Source of the DNA: Anthostomella pinea
Lineage: Eukaryota; Ascomycota; Sordariomycetes; Xylariales; Xylariaceae
Reading direction: 5' to 3'
Assembly: GCA_963556695.1 (NCBI GenBank)
Contig: CAUWAG010000007.1
Location: forward strand, 3,782,001-3,846,000
DNA: 64,000 bases
Shown here: in pieces, positions 52,801 through 64,000 of the stretch
Position numbering within the stretch: the stretch's first letter is position 1
How the letters are laid out: each line of letters begins with the position of its first letter
Made by a program: the position numbers and the translations under genes
Notes under the pieces: model-generated
What the model saw: the letters and a program-made list of their open reading frames with translations, nothing else
Database searches by the model: none
Told to the model about the DNA's origin: nothing

Positions 52801-55800
52801 CTGCCCGATGTGAAGACGACATACAGCAGGTCTGATGGCACCGATGTTCGGGGTGCGGACTGACCACGGACGTCATTCTGAATTCTGTCTAGAAGCGTCC
52901 AGTCCAGGAGAAGCAGCTCATCGGTATCAAGCAGGGACGCTGACTCTTTGTTCGACGGCGATGATATGACCAGCTTTGGCCGAACTTGATTCACAATCGC
53001 GCGAGCGCGTTCCACCGGCTGTGTCGAGTCGAGAAGCACCGATGCGCCCCCAGCCTTCATGACAGCCAGTTGGGCGACGGGCATCCAGAGTGACTTCTCA
53101 ATGTAGATGGGGATGATTGTGTTATGTCCCACCTCATGTTGAACAAGATAGAGGGCCAGTTGAGTGGAGAGGTCGTCAAGCATTCGGTACGTTAACTCGC
53201 CATCCCATGCAGAGATGGCAGGGGCCTCTGGCTGCGCCCGAACAGCCCTCGTGAATAGGTCGTGGACTAACGTAGTGGCGGGCTCGGGTACAGCGCAATT
53301 CCAGCCCCAGATTCTCCGCAGGTCCTGCTCGCTGACCGTTTCGACGTCACGAACCATGCGCTGCGAGTGGGCTGGAGCGCTCAACCATCTCAGCGCGCAT
53401 TCGAATTGTTGTAGCATCCTTGTGACGAGGTCGTTCTCGACAGCTTTGCAATCAAAGTCGGCACGAAGCCGTATATCGGAAAGGCCGACGAAGCATCGGA
53501 TCGTGAGCGCGAGCGGACGGGTGGGCAGGAGCAATTTCTCGACCCCCTCGATTTGTTGCTTGCCTACTACCTGCAAACCCCCTTCTTCGGTGCCTTCCGT
53601 TGCAGGAAGGATGATAGCAACAAGGGTCTGGAATTGACAAGCACGCGCAGCCTCCTCACTAAGCAACCGAACGCGCAGAAAGTTCAGGCTCCGGTGGCCG
53701 GGATGACCGGATTTATTTGTATCCAGGCGGTCGAGCAGGTCCGAGACTTTTACTTCGCGATTGAGCGTGACTCGGGTGGGTAACGACGTCGCGAGCTGCT
53801 GGGACGTTGGCTCCGAGTCGCAGCATAGAAGCCCGAAACACACGTCGTTGGAACTGTCATGGGCGGCTTGGACGCTCGCCCATGCGGCCTTGACTAGTGA
53901 CACAGCTGTAGAGGACTGGGGCCAGCTTATGTTGCAGATCACACACTCGACTGAGGCGTCAGCTCGAGGTTGGTGAGATCCCAGCGGCAGCGGAGGGAAC
54001 ATGGTCCCGTCGAAATGCTCGAATTGACTCCTCCAGTGTACTAACTCGGAGTCCTCCTCGCCACCGTGGGTGTTCCTGAAGTATGCATGGTAGAGCGAGG
54101 GGATGTGGCCGTTGGTGTATGGTGCTGGTGACCCTGCGCGGTCCAGGGTGCGAGAAAGCGTCCCGATGAGGTATGTCATGGCCGATCCCAAGCAGCCGGC
54201 AATGTTTTCAGCAAAGCCTGTACTCATGTAATCACCCCTGTACTGGACACTGATGTCCGTCTTGTCGTCCTCCAGCAACGCACTCAGGAGAAGGTCGTAC
54301 TGCGCATGTGTATGTTAGTTACGGCACGTGTATGAAGCGGACTGCACCGAAAATAGACATCGCGGCACATTCGCCAGGATCTGACTCCGACCGCCAGTCC
54401 GAGTATCTCGGCGTACAGCTGTCATTTTACTGGCGTTCAGACCATCGCCTCGCCTGCCTAGCTAATGTTGTGATTTACGGACGAGCAGAGTGCAACTTAC
54501 CTCGTGAGGATCTTCCTCTCTGACCTCCTCCAGACGCAGCCCGTGCTCGCAACCGTACTGATAAACCTCCCGCACCGTGATAGCGGTGTTGAACAGAGGA
54601 CCGCTGACGCCGATTGCGTGCTGGACTTCGGCAAGCGAGGTGTGTTGGTGGCCGAGGTGCTCGATCGTCTGCTCGCTGATTGCCTGTAGCACGTCCTCAG
54701 TGCGTGTTATGCCGAGGTTGATCCGTGCTACGAGCATACTGATGAGCGGGCCCACGATAGACTCGATGTTGTTGATAGGCGTGTCGCGTCCCGAGCAGAC
54801 GTACCCGAAACACACCTCCTCCATGCCCGTGAACTGCGAGAGCACCAGGGCCCAGGTGAGCTGCAGGAAAACGGCACGGGTTATGTCCTGCTCCCGACAA
54901 AAGGACGCGACCCTGGCGGTTGTGGCTTGGGGGAGAGTCACGAGGCCATATGACCTCCTGCCATCCGTCCGGGGGGCGTTAGTGATGGACAGGTCGCCGA
55001 GGAGCTCGCATCTCCGCGCGCCGGCCAGGTGGGCTTGCCAATAAGTCAGATGTCGCGACATGGACTCACTGTGCTGGATGTGGCTTACTACCTCTCTGAA
55101 CAGTGGCGGTTCTGGCACTGACTCTGCGCTTTGAGTGGCGTATATCTCGGCCAGGTCACGCAGCAATACGGGGATGGAGGAAGCATCAATCAAAGCGTGG
55201 CTCATGTCGAGGCGGCACGCGACATCGCCATCATCATCGCCTACGTCGCAGACAGTGATGGCGCATTCGGGTCCGCAAGCAGACGTCCCCAATGCCACAT
55301 CCATCTCTAGTAAATACTCCGTCGCCGACTGCGGTGCAGTGGTGCTGACACGGGTACAGCTAGGCTCTGGGTCGCGCAGAACGATTTGGATATCGCGTCC
55401 TGTGTCCGGGTGGGTGGCAAAGATGGTCGCAAAGACCGAGTGCCGGCGGGCGACGGCTTCCCACGCAGCCACTAACCTCGCGGCCGACATGCTTGTAGAG
55501 CGCTGGTTTGTCGAGGATGGCGCAGAGCTACACCGCCAGACCCAGCTGTTGTGGTATGAGGCAGTGCCTTTCTTTCTACTCAGCAGGATGCCCTCCTGCA
55601 AGGGAGTGCACGGGTAGATGTCCTGTACGTTTCCCGCCCCGACGCCGTACGTTTTCAACTGCTCTGTTAGCAGCGAGTCCAGTCCCGCGTAGGTGATGGA
55701 CAGCAGGGAAAAGTCAGCTAGGGTGAGGCGCGGTGGTGCCTCGAGGAGATCACGCGGCGCCGCGCGCAGCGCGGCAGGCAAGAGACGTAGTAGCCAATGC

Positions 55801-58800
55801 TCCAGGCGATCGCGGTGCCGCATGCGAAGATGTGTTGTCGTGGAGACACGCGCACGGCCATCCTCGATCACAATGTTGATCTCAATAAGAGCCATGCGCT
55901 GGTAATCGGCGCCGAATTCGCGAATGTCAACAGCGCGCTGCCGCCTGTCCTCCCGTCGCAAGAGAGCGTCGGCGTTCTCCAGCTGCTGGAACACGCCGCG
56001 GTAGTTGAGAAGGAGTTCTACATTGCGGTGGCCAGCGAATACCTCACGCCCGGCGGCGCTGTGATAGCGACAGGCAATATACGGCCGACCCTTTCCGGGT
56101 ACCGCGGCCCGGGTGTCTTTAGCGTGGCAAACGGCCTCGACGAGAGACTCGTTGGCGGCGCATGGCACCTGCATAGGACATAGAGTGGTAAACCAGCCCA
56201 CAGTCTCGGCCAATTCCACGTCGGCATTAATCAGCGGCTCGCGGCCGTGGCCTTCGAGGAAGACGGCGGGAACGGGGCGGTCCGCGAAGGCCTCACGGAA
56301 TGAGTGTACCAGGGCGCCAACCAGCACATCCAGAGTTTCGGTACGCATGCTCTCGTTGCTGCGGCCGAGCAGGAGAGCTGTGGACTCGGCGTCCAAAGTG
56401 GATTCGTAGATATCGCTGTCCGCAAAACGATTATCCCCTGCCTCGAGACCCCAAAAGTCCAGTTGCGCCGCTTCGACGGTGTGCGGCAGAACCTTTCCAG
56501 GCTCCAGCGTGTGGCCCTCATTGCGTTGCAGGCGACACCACGTTTGGTATGACAGGGGCGCCGGGGGCAGACGCGGCGAATCGGCCTCCTCCAGGAATCG
56601 GCTTATATCATGCCATATGACGCGCCACGATACCAGGTCGATGATGATGTGGTGCGCGCTGAGTAGCAGGCTCTGGTCTTCGTCCTGGCCGTTGAAGAGG
56701 TCCGCCGCGAATACAGGCCCTTTCTGGATGTCGAGCGAGGTCTGTCGGGCTTGCACTATCCGTTGAAGGTTGCCGCCAGAATGATACGGATGCTCATCGA
56801 GCGTAAAGGCGCTATGGTCGGATGCGACGACTTTCTGCTCCCAAGCCAGGCTGTCTTCGCGCCGCCGGAAGCGCACGCGTAACATGCTGTGGCGTTGCAC
56901 AACCGCTGCCAGTGCCGTTCGCAGTGCTTCCATTATCGTGGGCCGGGTTACGCGCAACAGGAAGCTCTGTGTGTAATGATTGAGGCCGTTTGGGTGTGCG
57001 TCGAAGAACAGCTGTTGCATTGGTGACAGTGGCCAGGCCAAGCCCTCGGCATCTTCTTCATGAGATACGGCTGCAATGGTTCGTACCACCGCCCTGCTTT
57101 GACTGGCGAGGGCTTTGATGGTGCGTAGTCGCAGTACATCGCCGACTGTGATGTTGATATTCTGTGCCCTACAACGAGAGACGACCTGCATAGCCGTGAT
57201 AGAGTCGCCGCCGAGGCGAGTGAACGCAGTGTCGGTCGATATCTTGTCGTCTGAGATATTGAGCACGTCGCTCCAGACCTGGAGCAAGATCTGCTCCGAC
57301 TCGGTTGCTGGCAGCATGCGTTCCTTCCCCTGGCTCAACCCTGCATACTTCCAGAACGCCGCCGAGGCTGCTTCGCGGAGACTGCGCCGGTCCGTCTTCC
57401 CGGTTGCAGTCGTGATAAAGCGCTCGATTGGAATATATGCCGAAGGAATCATGTAAGCTGGCACTACCTCCGTGAGCGCTTGCTCCCATGCAATAGCGGC
57501 CTTGCGAACGAGCTCCACCACGTTGAAAGAGGGTATACCATCGCGGGGACTGACCAGTGCAACCAAGACAGGGTGTATGCTGCCCTGCGGCAGGATGACT
57601 TCTGCGATGACGTGGGTTCTCCTCTGGTCCTCGAGAGACAAGCTGCCGCGCAGGTGGTGCTCAATCTCCGACAGCTCGACGCGCTGGCCGCGGATCTTGA
57701 CTTGGGTGTCTTTACGTCCAACAAAGGACAGAGAGCCATCGTGGCGATTGTAGCGTACGAGGTCACCGGTGCGATACAGACGGCCCTTCCGGCCTGGCTC
57801 GACTGAAGTATAGCCGCGGTGAAGCAACCACGGCGGGTTCTCGATGAATACCGCAGCTGTTTTCTTTTGGTCGTTGAGGTAACCATGTCCAACTAAGGGA
57901 CCTTCGATCCACAGCTCCCCGACTGCTCCGACCGGCATGAGTCGAGCTCCGTCCAGGCTGACAACCCAGGTACAGGTACCGAGACCGTGGCCGATCGGTG
58001 GGTTCTCCTCTGTGGATGACTCAACCTCTTGCATGGTGCTGGTAACCGAGCATTCAGCCGGCCCGTAGGTGTTGATGATAATGGCCCTCTCGCGCAACTC
58101 CTGGACAAGCGAACTCTTCAGCTCCTCGCCGCTAAAGTGTAGGACCTTGACGCTTTCTGGCAGATGCTCAGATGAAAACCAAGCCACCGAAGGTGTAAAG
58201 TGCGCGTAGTTGACCTTGTACTTCCGAAGTGCGCTGGGGATGTCTTGCTTCCGCTCTTCTTCTGACGGAATGCACAAACAACCACCGACTGTAATGGTGT
58301 GGAGGAAGTTGGACCAGGCAACATCGAACGCATAGGAGGCAAAATCGAAGACCCTTTGGCCTGGTCGGAATTTTAGGGCGTGTTGCTGATGTTCAATGGC
58401 GCTTGCAAAGTTGGAGTGGGTGATCATCGCACCCTTCGGAAGACCCGTACTACCCGAGGTGAATACGACGTAAAGTCTGGCCGAGGATGCGACGAGTGGT
58501 AGTTCCGGCGTGTCCTCACTGGTGGAAAGCTGAGCAAGCGCTGCCCAGCCCACCACTATGACCGGCTGCCTGGACAGGCCACGGGTGGCGGGCTCGTTCG
58601 CTACAGATGTCAGGATGAGTCGTGGATCAAGTTGATGGACGATCGACCGAAGCCGCTCTGCGGGCTGGGTCCTGTCCAGAACTACCGACGCTGCGCCTGC
58701 TTTCATCACCCCAAGCTGGGCGACGGGAGCCCACATAGATTTTTCAATGTGTACTGGTACAATCGTGTTCTGGACGCCATGCTCGACCAGTCGATACGCT

Positions 58801-59874
58801 AGCTGCGTTGAGAGCCTGTCCAGCTCGCGATACGTGAGCTCCCCGTCGTGGGCCGATATGGCAAGCGCATTGGCGTGGTTCGCACGATGCCAGCGAAGAG
58901 ATGATGGATGGGCGTGCCCGACTGACGTGGGACTGTCGAGTTCCATCTCCAGATATCGCAGAGGTCTTGCAGGTTCGCAAGCCGCAGTTCTGATGTGAGT
59001 CGGCCTTTTTCGGAGGCCGCAGTGTAAATACCGTGAAGAATGTACTCGTATTGTGAGCGCATGTGCTGAAACATCCCAACATCGACTGCGGCTGAATCGG
59101 TGAAGAAAGAAATCTGTACTTCGTGATGCAGGAGCGTGAGAGCCAGCACTGCATGGTAGTGCAACATTGTTGATTCCCCAGAGTTTTGCGGATCGACCAC
59201 TCCCGCTGCAAGGGTCAGTGACAGCATGAGCCCTACCCCGGCATGGCTAACGTATTGCAGGCATCCGGCAGTGTCAGCAGGGATTTGGGCTTGGACATTC
59301 TGTAAGAAACTGTGTACATCCGAGTTCCAATCCACGTTGATGCAGAACGCTACATCTGCTGCCGAAGATACAGGTGCTTCCGCAGCCCCCCCGCCATCCG
59401 GTACCACAGTGAAGAGCACGTTATTTGAACCAGGATAAGATGCCATGAAAATGGCCAAAGCAGCATAACTAGCCGTGGGCCCCGAGACCACAGCATTAGA
59501 TGCCAGTAAAGGAATCCTAAAGCTGAGGTGAGCCCCAGTCTCATGGCCGGGGCAAATCTCCAGAGAACCATTGGCCCTGTGATGATTCCCAGAGTGGCTG
59601 GCGTACGTGGAGCACGGGAAGCTTGAAAAAACACGAAAGGTTAGGATGTAATTGTATATTTCAGGTCCACTTTCAAATACCTGTTGGACGCTGGAACCTG
59701 ACCTGGTGCAAGTCCCAAGGGATCACTGCAGTGAGAAACGATCTTCTGGGCTGGCTTGGTCTGGACGTAAACCTTAGACTCGCCCATTCTGGAACCGTGA
59801 TGGGCCAGGGGAACCGCTTCGGCTTGCGAAAACAGCTTCAGGGAAACTCCCACCTCGCTGTTAGTGCTGGTCAT
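46806..59874 (-). CDS. Trimodular nonribosomal peptide synthetase (one apparent frameshift)
   Basis: Three exons: 59874-59681, 59621-54501 and 54299-46806. The introns are 57 nt (donor GTATTT, branch CCTAAC, acceptor TCAAG) and 201 nt (donor GTAAGT, branch ACTAAC, acceptor GCAG). About 4,269 residues. Domain order with landmark positions: C-terminal half of a C domain; A1 (FTSGSTGLPKG, ~58450); T1 (LGGDSI, ~57205); E1 (HHIIIDLVSW, ~56640); C2 (SHALIDASS, ~55190); a second half C domain (MFPPLPLGS, ~53990); A2 (FTSGSTGSPKG, ~52800); T2 (VGGESL, ~51555); C3 (HHALFDGWS, ~50920); A3 (FTSGSTGTPKG, ~49535); T3 (AGGDSI, ~48285); terminal C domain (SHTMYDGIS, ~47645), the type that releases cyclic products in fungi. 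The product should be built from three residues with the first epimerised to D. The frame slips by one missing base near 58880, between LFAGIVR and NHANALAIS, and no intron fits. Elsewhere the frame is clean over 12.8 kb. Confidence 0.9.
54300..54500 (-). other. Long (201 nt) intron in the synthetase gene
   Basis: GTAAGT donor, CGTAACTAACATAC branch region and TGCGCAG acceptor. The join is in phase 0 and restores a continuous C2 domain. It is about four times the usual intron length in this window. Confidence 0.8.
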
Positions 59875-61312
59875 CGTTTTGACGGCAGTTGGACTGAAAA
59901 GACAAAGAAAGGAGAGAGGAAAAAATGAGGCAAATGTATGCAAGTGTTTGAGACACGCCTAAATGCTGCGTTAAGGAGACCTTTTGAAGGGTTAACAGAT
60001 GAACTCATTTGTATGTCTGGACAGGCTTCATCTAGTCGCCCTAGCACGTAAGTTTATATAGAGGGTGGGAACAATTTCGAGGGTAAGACCACAGTGGCCC
60101 GACGACCCATTGATCTACGTATCAATCCATAGCTATTATGTGAACACAAGACATCCATCTTGATTTCATCCTTCAACCTGCATGATCTTCATCAGAGGGA
60201 GTATGCAAGCTGTGTGTGACCTTCTAAAAGGAGATGCCGGTGCATCTACCCCTAAGCCTTTACTTCGTGTTCAAAGCCTAGATATCTGTATCCGCCTGCT
60301 GAGAGTGGCTACGGAGAAAGCTATGGTGCTGCATTGTACACGAAGAGACTTTTTGGGGCTTCAAGGCCTTGGCTACGGCTAAGTACTTGCCTTTCTTTCC
60401 ATAAGCTTTACCATCTTGGATACCGGTAGGGATGACTGGGGTTGACTGTGGTGCTCCGGGACTGCAACGAAGGATTCCGAACGGTCCGGGACTTTACACC
60501 GCTATATGCAGGTCAGAGGAAACTGAGGGGCCGGTGTGCTTTCTAGTCCCACGCCGAAGGGTAGCTATAAGTTCTTCTTGCTCGTGTTCTGGTGATTGGT
60601 GGGTATTGCTTGATTGGAAAAGACTCTACTGGAAAGTTATGGCGCTCTGCCTTTTGTTCAAAGGCTAGTGGATGGATGCCTAGGTTGTGTGAGGCAACCC
60701 GTATTCTCAGCAATCACATTTCTAGGGATACACACCGGTGAAGTCAGCTTCTTGCGGGTACACTGACCTGACAAAAGTCTCCGTACGCCCTATATATTGG
60801 CATATGTGCACACTGTGGATCCACTACAGCAGATGAGGCAATAATATGGTATTGATCTAAACTATGACTGGTCTCGTGTCCAGCCAGCCAAGAGTCTACA
60901 AGTTGGCCCTGAACAGAGAAGGTATTTATCTACCAAATATAGTGGGGTTGTACCTGCAAGGGACTTCCGGTGTTTGTCCTCCGTTGGTCCTGCCGACAGG
61001 CTTCCAGTGGCCTCCATGCCGGTTGCCTCATCTGCTGTAGTGGATCCACAAGCTAGTAACTCCTGGTTATTGTCTGATTTGAGCTAACCGTCAGCGGTGA
61101 AGTCTGTCCTTTGTATTCTGTCTGTCTGGAAGGCTGTTGTGCGTGCCTCCTATATAGAACGATCACGGACCCCTATCTAGCGTCGGCCAGGGTGTGTGGA
61201 GCCTAGCGAGTTACAGCTGGGGTGCGCCCTCACATATATATTTGCTTCTCCTCAGCGTTATACTGCCTTTGCCAGATTTTAGAAGAGCAGCTCCCACCAG
61301 CCAGAAACCATC
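59875..61312. promoter_or_regulatory. Shared divergent promoter region of synthetase and exporter
   Basis: These 1.4 kb separate the divergent starts of the NRPS and MFS genes, so they hold both promoters and probably the cluster's regulatory sites. TATATA elements occur at 60055 (for the minus gene) and 61236 (for the plus gene). No pathway-specific regulator motif can be named, and small frames inside show no coding character. Confidence 0.45.
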
Positions 61313-63046
61313 ATGAGTAACGCAAAATCCAACAGTTTTCCGCAGGCCTCCTTGGGTGTTCCGGCTGCCTCTTTGGCTGACCCAGTGAATGTTCTCCCTA
61401 CCTCCATCTTGGATCATAATCCTCTTCCCGTGGTAGCTCTGGAACACGCTACCAGCGATTCTGACGATCCATCGCTCCCGCTCAACTGGAGCACGACTTG
61501 GAAATGGCTCGTTGTCGTCACCATTTCGGGTATGAGCTTCATTGTGTATGTTCCCCCCAACGATATTTCTTTCTTTGATTGTCTGGACCCAGGTAACTGA
61601 AACTGGCCGGTGTAACCAAACAGCAATCTTTCAACCGTCATTTGCGCACCTGCGAGTATCCAGATCTCCGAAGAGTTCAATTCCCACAGCAGCTTCCTCG
61701 CCATCTTCTACATTACGGTCTGGAACCTCGGAGAGGCCATTGCGCCCCTGTACATCGGCCCACTATCGGAGCGGATCGGGCGATTACCCGTTTACCATTT
61801 CTACAATGTTCTATTCATTATATTCACAGCTATCACCGGCTTCAGCACTAGTATTGGCATGATCATCGCCTTCCGGTTTCTGACCGGCACTGTTACCACT
61901 TCGATTTGCTTGAACCCTAGCATTGTGGGTGATATGTTTGCACTCCAGGGCCGTGGAGCTGCGATGTCTATTATGAGCCTGATGCCTCTTGTGGGCACCG
62001 CCGTTGGTCCTATCGCTGGTGGCTATGTCACGCAGCGTCTTAGTTGGCGCTGGACGTTTTGGCTCACCGGTATCCTCACCGGCGTCGTTGAGCTGGCCAT
62101 GCTTTTTGTCTTCCGGGAGACATACCTGCCGCGCATCCTTCGTCAACGGGAGAAAAAGACGAAGGTCCGTTCCAGGGCTGTGGCTGCGCCGGCGACAGCG
62201 GAAGCCAGAGTGCCTGTATATTTGCTGCCTTTGGCTGGACTACGCTTTGTCCTCCAGCCGTTTGTCATTCTCTTTGGATCTCGAGCCGCCACGGTCGTTG
62301 CGCTATACTTATCCATCATTTACTCGTATCTCTTTCTGCTTGCGGCAACGCTTGCCAGCGTTTTCCAAGAGATATATCTCTTCTCCGAAGCAGGCTCGGG
62401 TCTCATCTATCTAGGGCTAGGTTAGTCCCCTCTATCCTATCATCCTTCAGGCCTCTTGCTTCCGATGCTCCCCCCACCCACTTCACACAACTCTGGCTAA
62501 TACTGTATGCCCTGTACAGCCGTTGGCATGTTCATTGGAACGTTGTTCTGCCGCTTCACGCTAGATCGGTCCATCGTCGGCTCGGCAGATTCACAAGACC
62601 ACGGCAGTCACTCGTCGGCCACGGTCACAATTCAATCAGAGAAAAGACTGTTGCCGGCTATCCCAGGCATGGTGATTCTGCCCGCAGCGCTGTTCACGTA
62701 CGGCTGGACCCTAGACGCGCGGGTTCACTGGTCGGTACCGACCATGGCGACTGCGCTGGCAGGATTCTGCCTTTCAACGACTACCATTCCCGTCATGAAC
62801 TACCTCGTCGACATTTTTGGCGACCTTTCCGCATCGGCCATTGCTGCAGTGTTGCCGCTGCGCTACGTCATCGGTACTTTCCTACCTGTTGCTGCCCCTT
62901 ACATGTATGCCCGGCTTGGCTATGGTTGGGCCAACTCGCTGCTCGCTTTCGTTCTATTGTTGTGCTTGCCGGCCCCCCTGCTGCTCATCGTCTCGCTCAA
63001 GAAAAACTCTGCCCTAGCAAAACTTTCTCATCTGGTTGGGGGTTAA
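61313..63046 (+). CDS. MFS multidrug-type transporter (DHA1-like)
   Basis: Exons are 61313-61545, 61624-62420 and 62520-63046. The introns are 78 nt (donor GTATGT, acceptor AACAG) and 99 nt (donor GTTAGT, acceptor TACAG). The joined frame is 518 residues. After a polar N-terminus, NWSTTWKW leads into membrane helix 1. The loop motif GPLSERIGRLPVY matches MFS motif A. RFLTGTVTT lies in the next conserved helix, and GPIAGGYVTQRLSWRWTFWL matches the antiporter motif C region. Twelve hydrophobic helices can be counted in two halves with a basic central loop (about 290-310). Proton-driven efflux of small molecules at the plasma membrane is the family role. Facing the NRPS, it most likely exports its peptide. 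Confidence 0.85.
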
Positions 63047-64000
63047 GCTGCGGCTTCAGAAGTGGAGATCAATCAGGATCGTGATAGGTTATGAGTGACA
63101 AGGGGGCCCTGCCCCTGCAACATCATAGACACCTCTGTATCTCACTGCATTAATGCGTCCCATAATGTCAATTAATTTGTACTTGCCCAACTGCGCAAGA
63201 CGCGTCCTGTTAACTCCCCTGCCAAACCATAGAACACAAGGCATCCGAGGCGACGGTCAATCTGACTTGAAGAAGCGCAGTGACTAGTCACCATGCATGC
63301 CTGCACAAGGTGTTACACCGGAAGAAGTCATCATGGTTCATTAACTTTGCCTAGCATGCAGAATGGTATGCGTGACACGCAGAATGGTATGCGTGACACG
63401 CAGCAGCAAACGAGGTATTGATTGAAACCAGGTCGCTTGTCAACTGACAACACGAAGCACTGTATACAACCTACCGGTACTGTAACGCTGTTGCTTTGCT
63501 CTACCATTTACATTATCCGATGGTTGGGGGCTGAAAAATCGTCAGGGTTGAAATAAGCGTTGCACGTCCACTGAACCCGGACGTGCGTAAAACCCCGCAC
63601 TATATTTTTGCAATCCTGCGGCTAGGGCTAGGCTTACCATGATGTGGCTCTATCCGGGTAAGGTAGCAAGGGTAACGGGCAGGTTGGAGAGTTGGAAGGA
63701 GTCGGTCCGGACTTAACTATGGCGGGCCGGCGATCGTGCTTTGCGACTACCAATCAGAAGATTGAGTCACCACACCCATATGTAGGTCCAAGACTCACTT
63801 CCAAAGGGAAAATGCATTCTCCACTCACCCATGTAGCTTTTTCGCGACGCTGGACGACCAATCAATCGAACCGGGCTTACCTGCCTCATCAAAGCCCTTA
63901 GGAAGGGAAAGCGTAATCCCCCGGATGCCGTACTATCGCAACGGAGGCTTGCTGTGCGGAAATTACAGGCCTCATTTTCACAGACCGGTGACATAGGCCT
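63047..64000. other. Stretch without a supported gene
   Basis: Apart from one small tandem duplication, only short frames are present. The last 300 bp (minus-strand frame 63994-63767) has no recognisable domain. Confidence 0.35.
63360..63401. repeat. Perfect tandem duplication of 21 bp
   Basis: AGAATGGTATGCGTGACACGC occurs twice in direct succession. No function is apparent. Confidence 0.85.

Noticed and set aside
47005..53783. Many plus-strand frames of 100-240 codons under the synthetase
   Set aside because: All overlap the conserved minus-strand NRPS domains and have no domain content.
58882..58960. A mini-intron to explain the synthetase frame change
   Set aside because: The only GT...AG pair there would be about 12 nt long, far below any real intron, so an indel is the simpler reading.

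Overview
The window is nuclear DNA of a filamentous ascomycete (Pezizomycotina). The evidence is the gene style: short introns of about 45-80 nt with GTATGT/GTAAGT donors and CTAAC branch sites, a multimodular fungal nonribosomal peptide synthetase (NRPS), and several families known only from these fungi (SUR7/PalI-like, GRHR-motif DUF3723-like, fungal kinase-like, NB-ARC/TPR). Relics of Tad-type LINEs and a Tc1/mariner element are also present. Closely spaced genes of recognised function are few. Most of the first 42 kb is accessory chromosome: orphan coiled-coil and low-complexity genes, broken genes and transposon remnants. I cannot name the species.

Layout. 1-8.9 kb: two degenerate ACTGGTCA-type repeat arrays around a SUR7/PalI-like membrane protein gene and an orphan coiled-coil gene. 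8.9-20.9 kb: orphan genes, a long GRHR-motif (DUF3723-like) gene with one in-frame TAG, a MADS-like small gene and a membrane protein. 21.2-23.2 kb: a Tc1/mariner relic joined to a 5'-truncated LINE. 24.8-32.5 kb: the winged-helix/TPR half of an NB-ARC receptor, a cysteine-rich small protein, and more orphans. 31.4-38.8 kb: two diverged paralogues carrying SUMO-interaction-like PIDLT motifs. The second is divergently paired with a sirtuin fused to C-terminal chromodomain-like modules. 39.3-42.3 kb: a broken kinase-like gene and a duplicated receptor tail. 42.7-46.6 kb: a secreted or anchored TAP-like alpha/beta hydrolase, then a paraoxonase tail capped by a LINE fragment, then a possible solo LTR.

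46.8-63.0 kb is a biosynthetic locus. A 13-kb trimodular NRPS on the minus strand faces an MFS exporter on the plus strand across a shared 1.4-kb promoter region. The read-out order is half-C, A, T, E, C, second half-C, A, T, C, A, T, terminal C. This predicts a three-residue peptide whose first residue is epimerised and whose release is by a cyclising-type terminal C domain. The coding sequence carries one apparent single-base deletion near 58880, so the gene is either recently dead or the base call is wrong.

All splice models here were derived by eye from donor, branch and acceptor signals plus frame continuity. No database search was possible.
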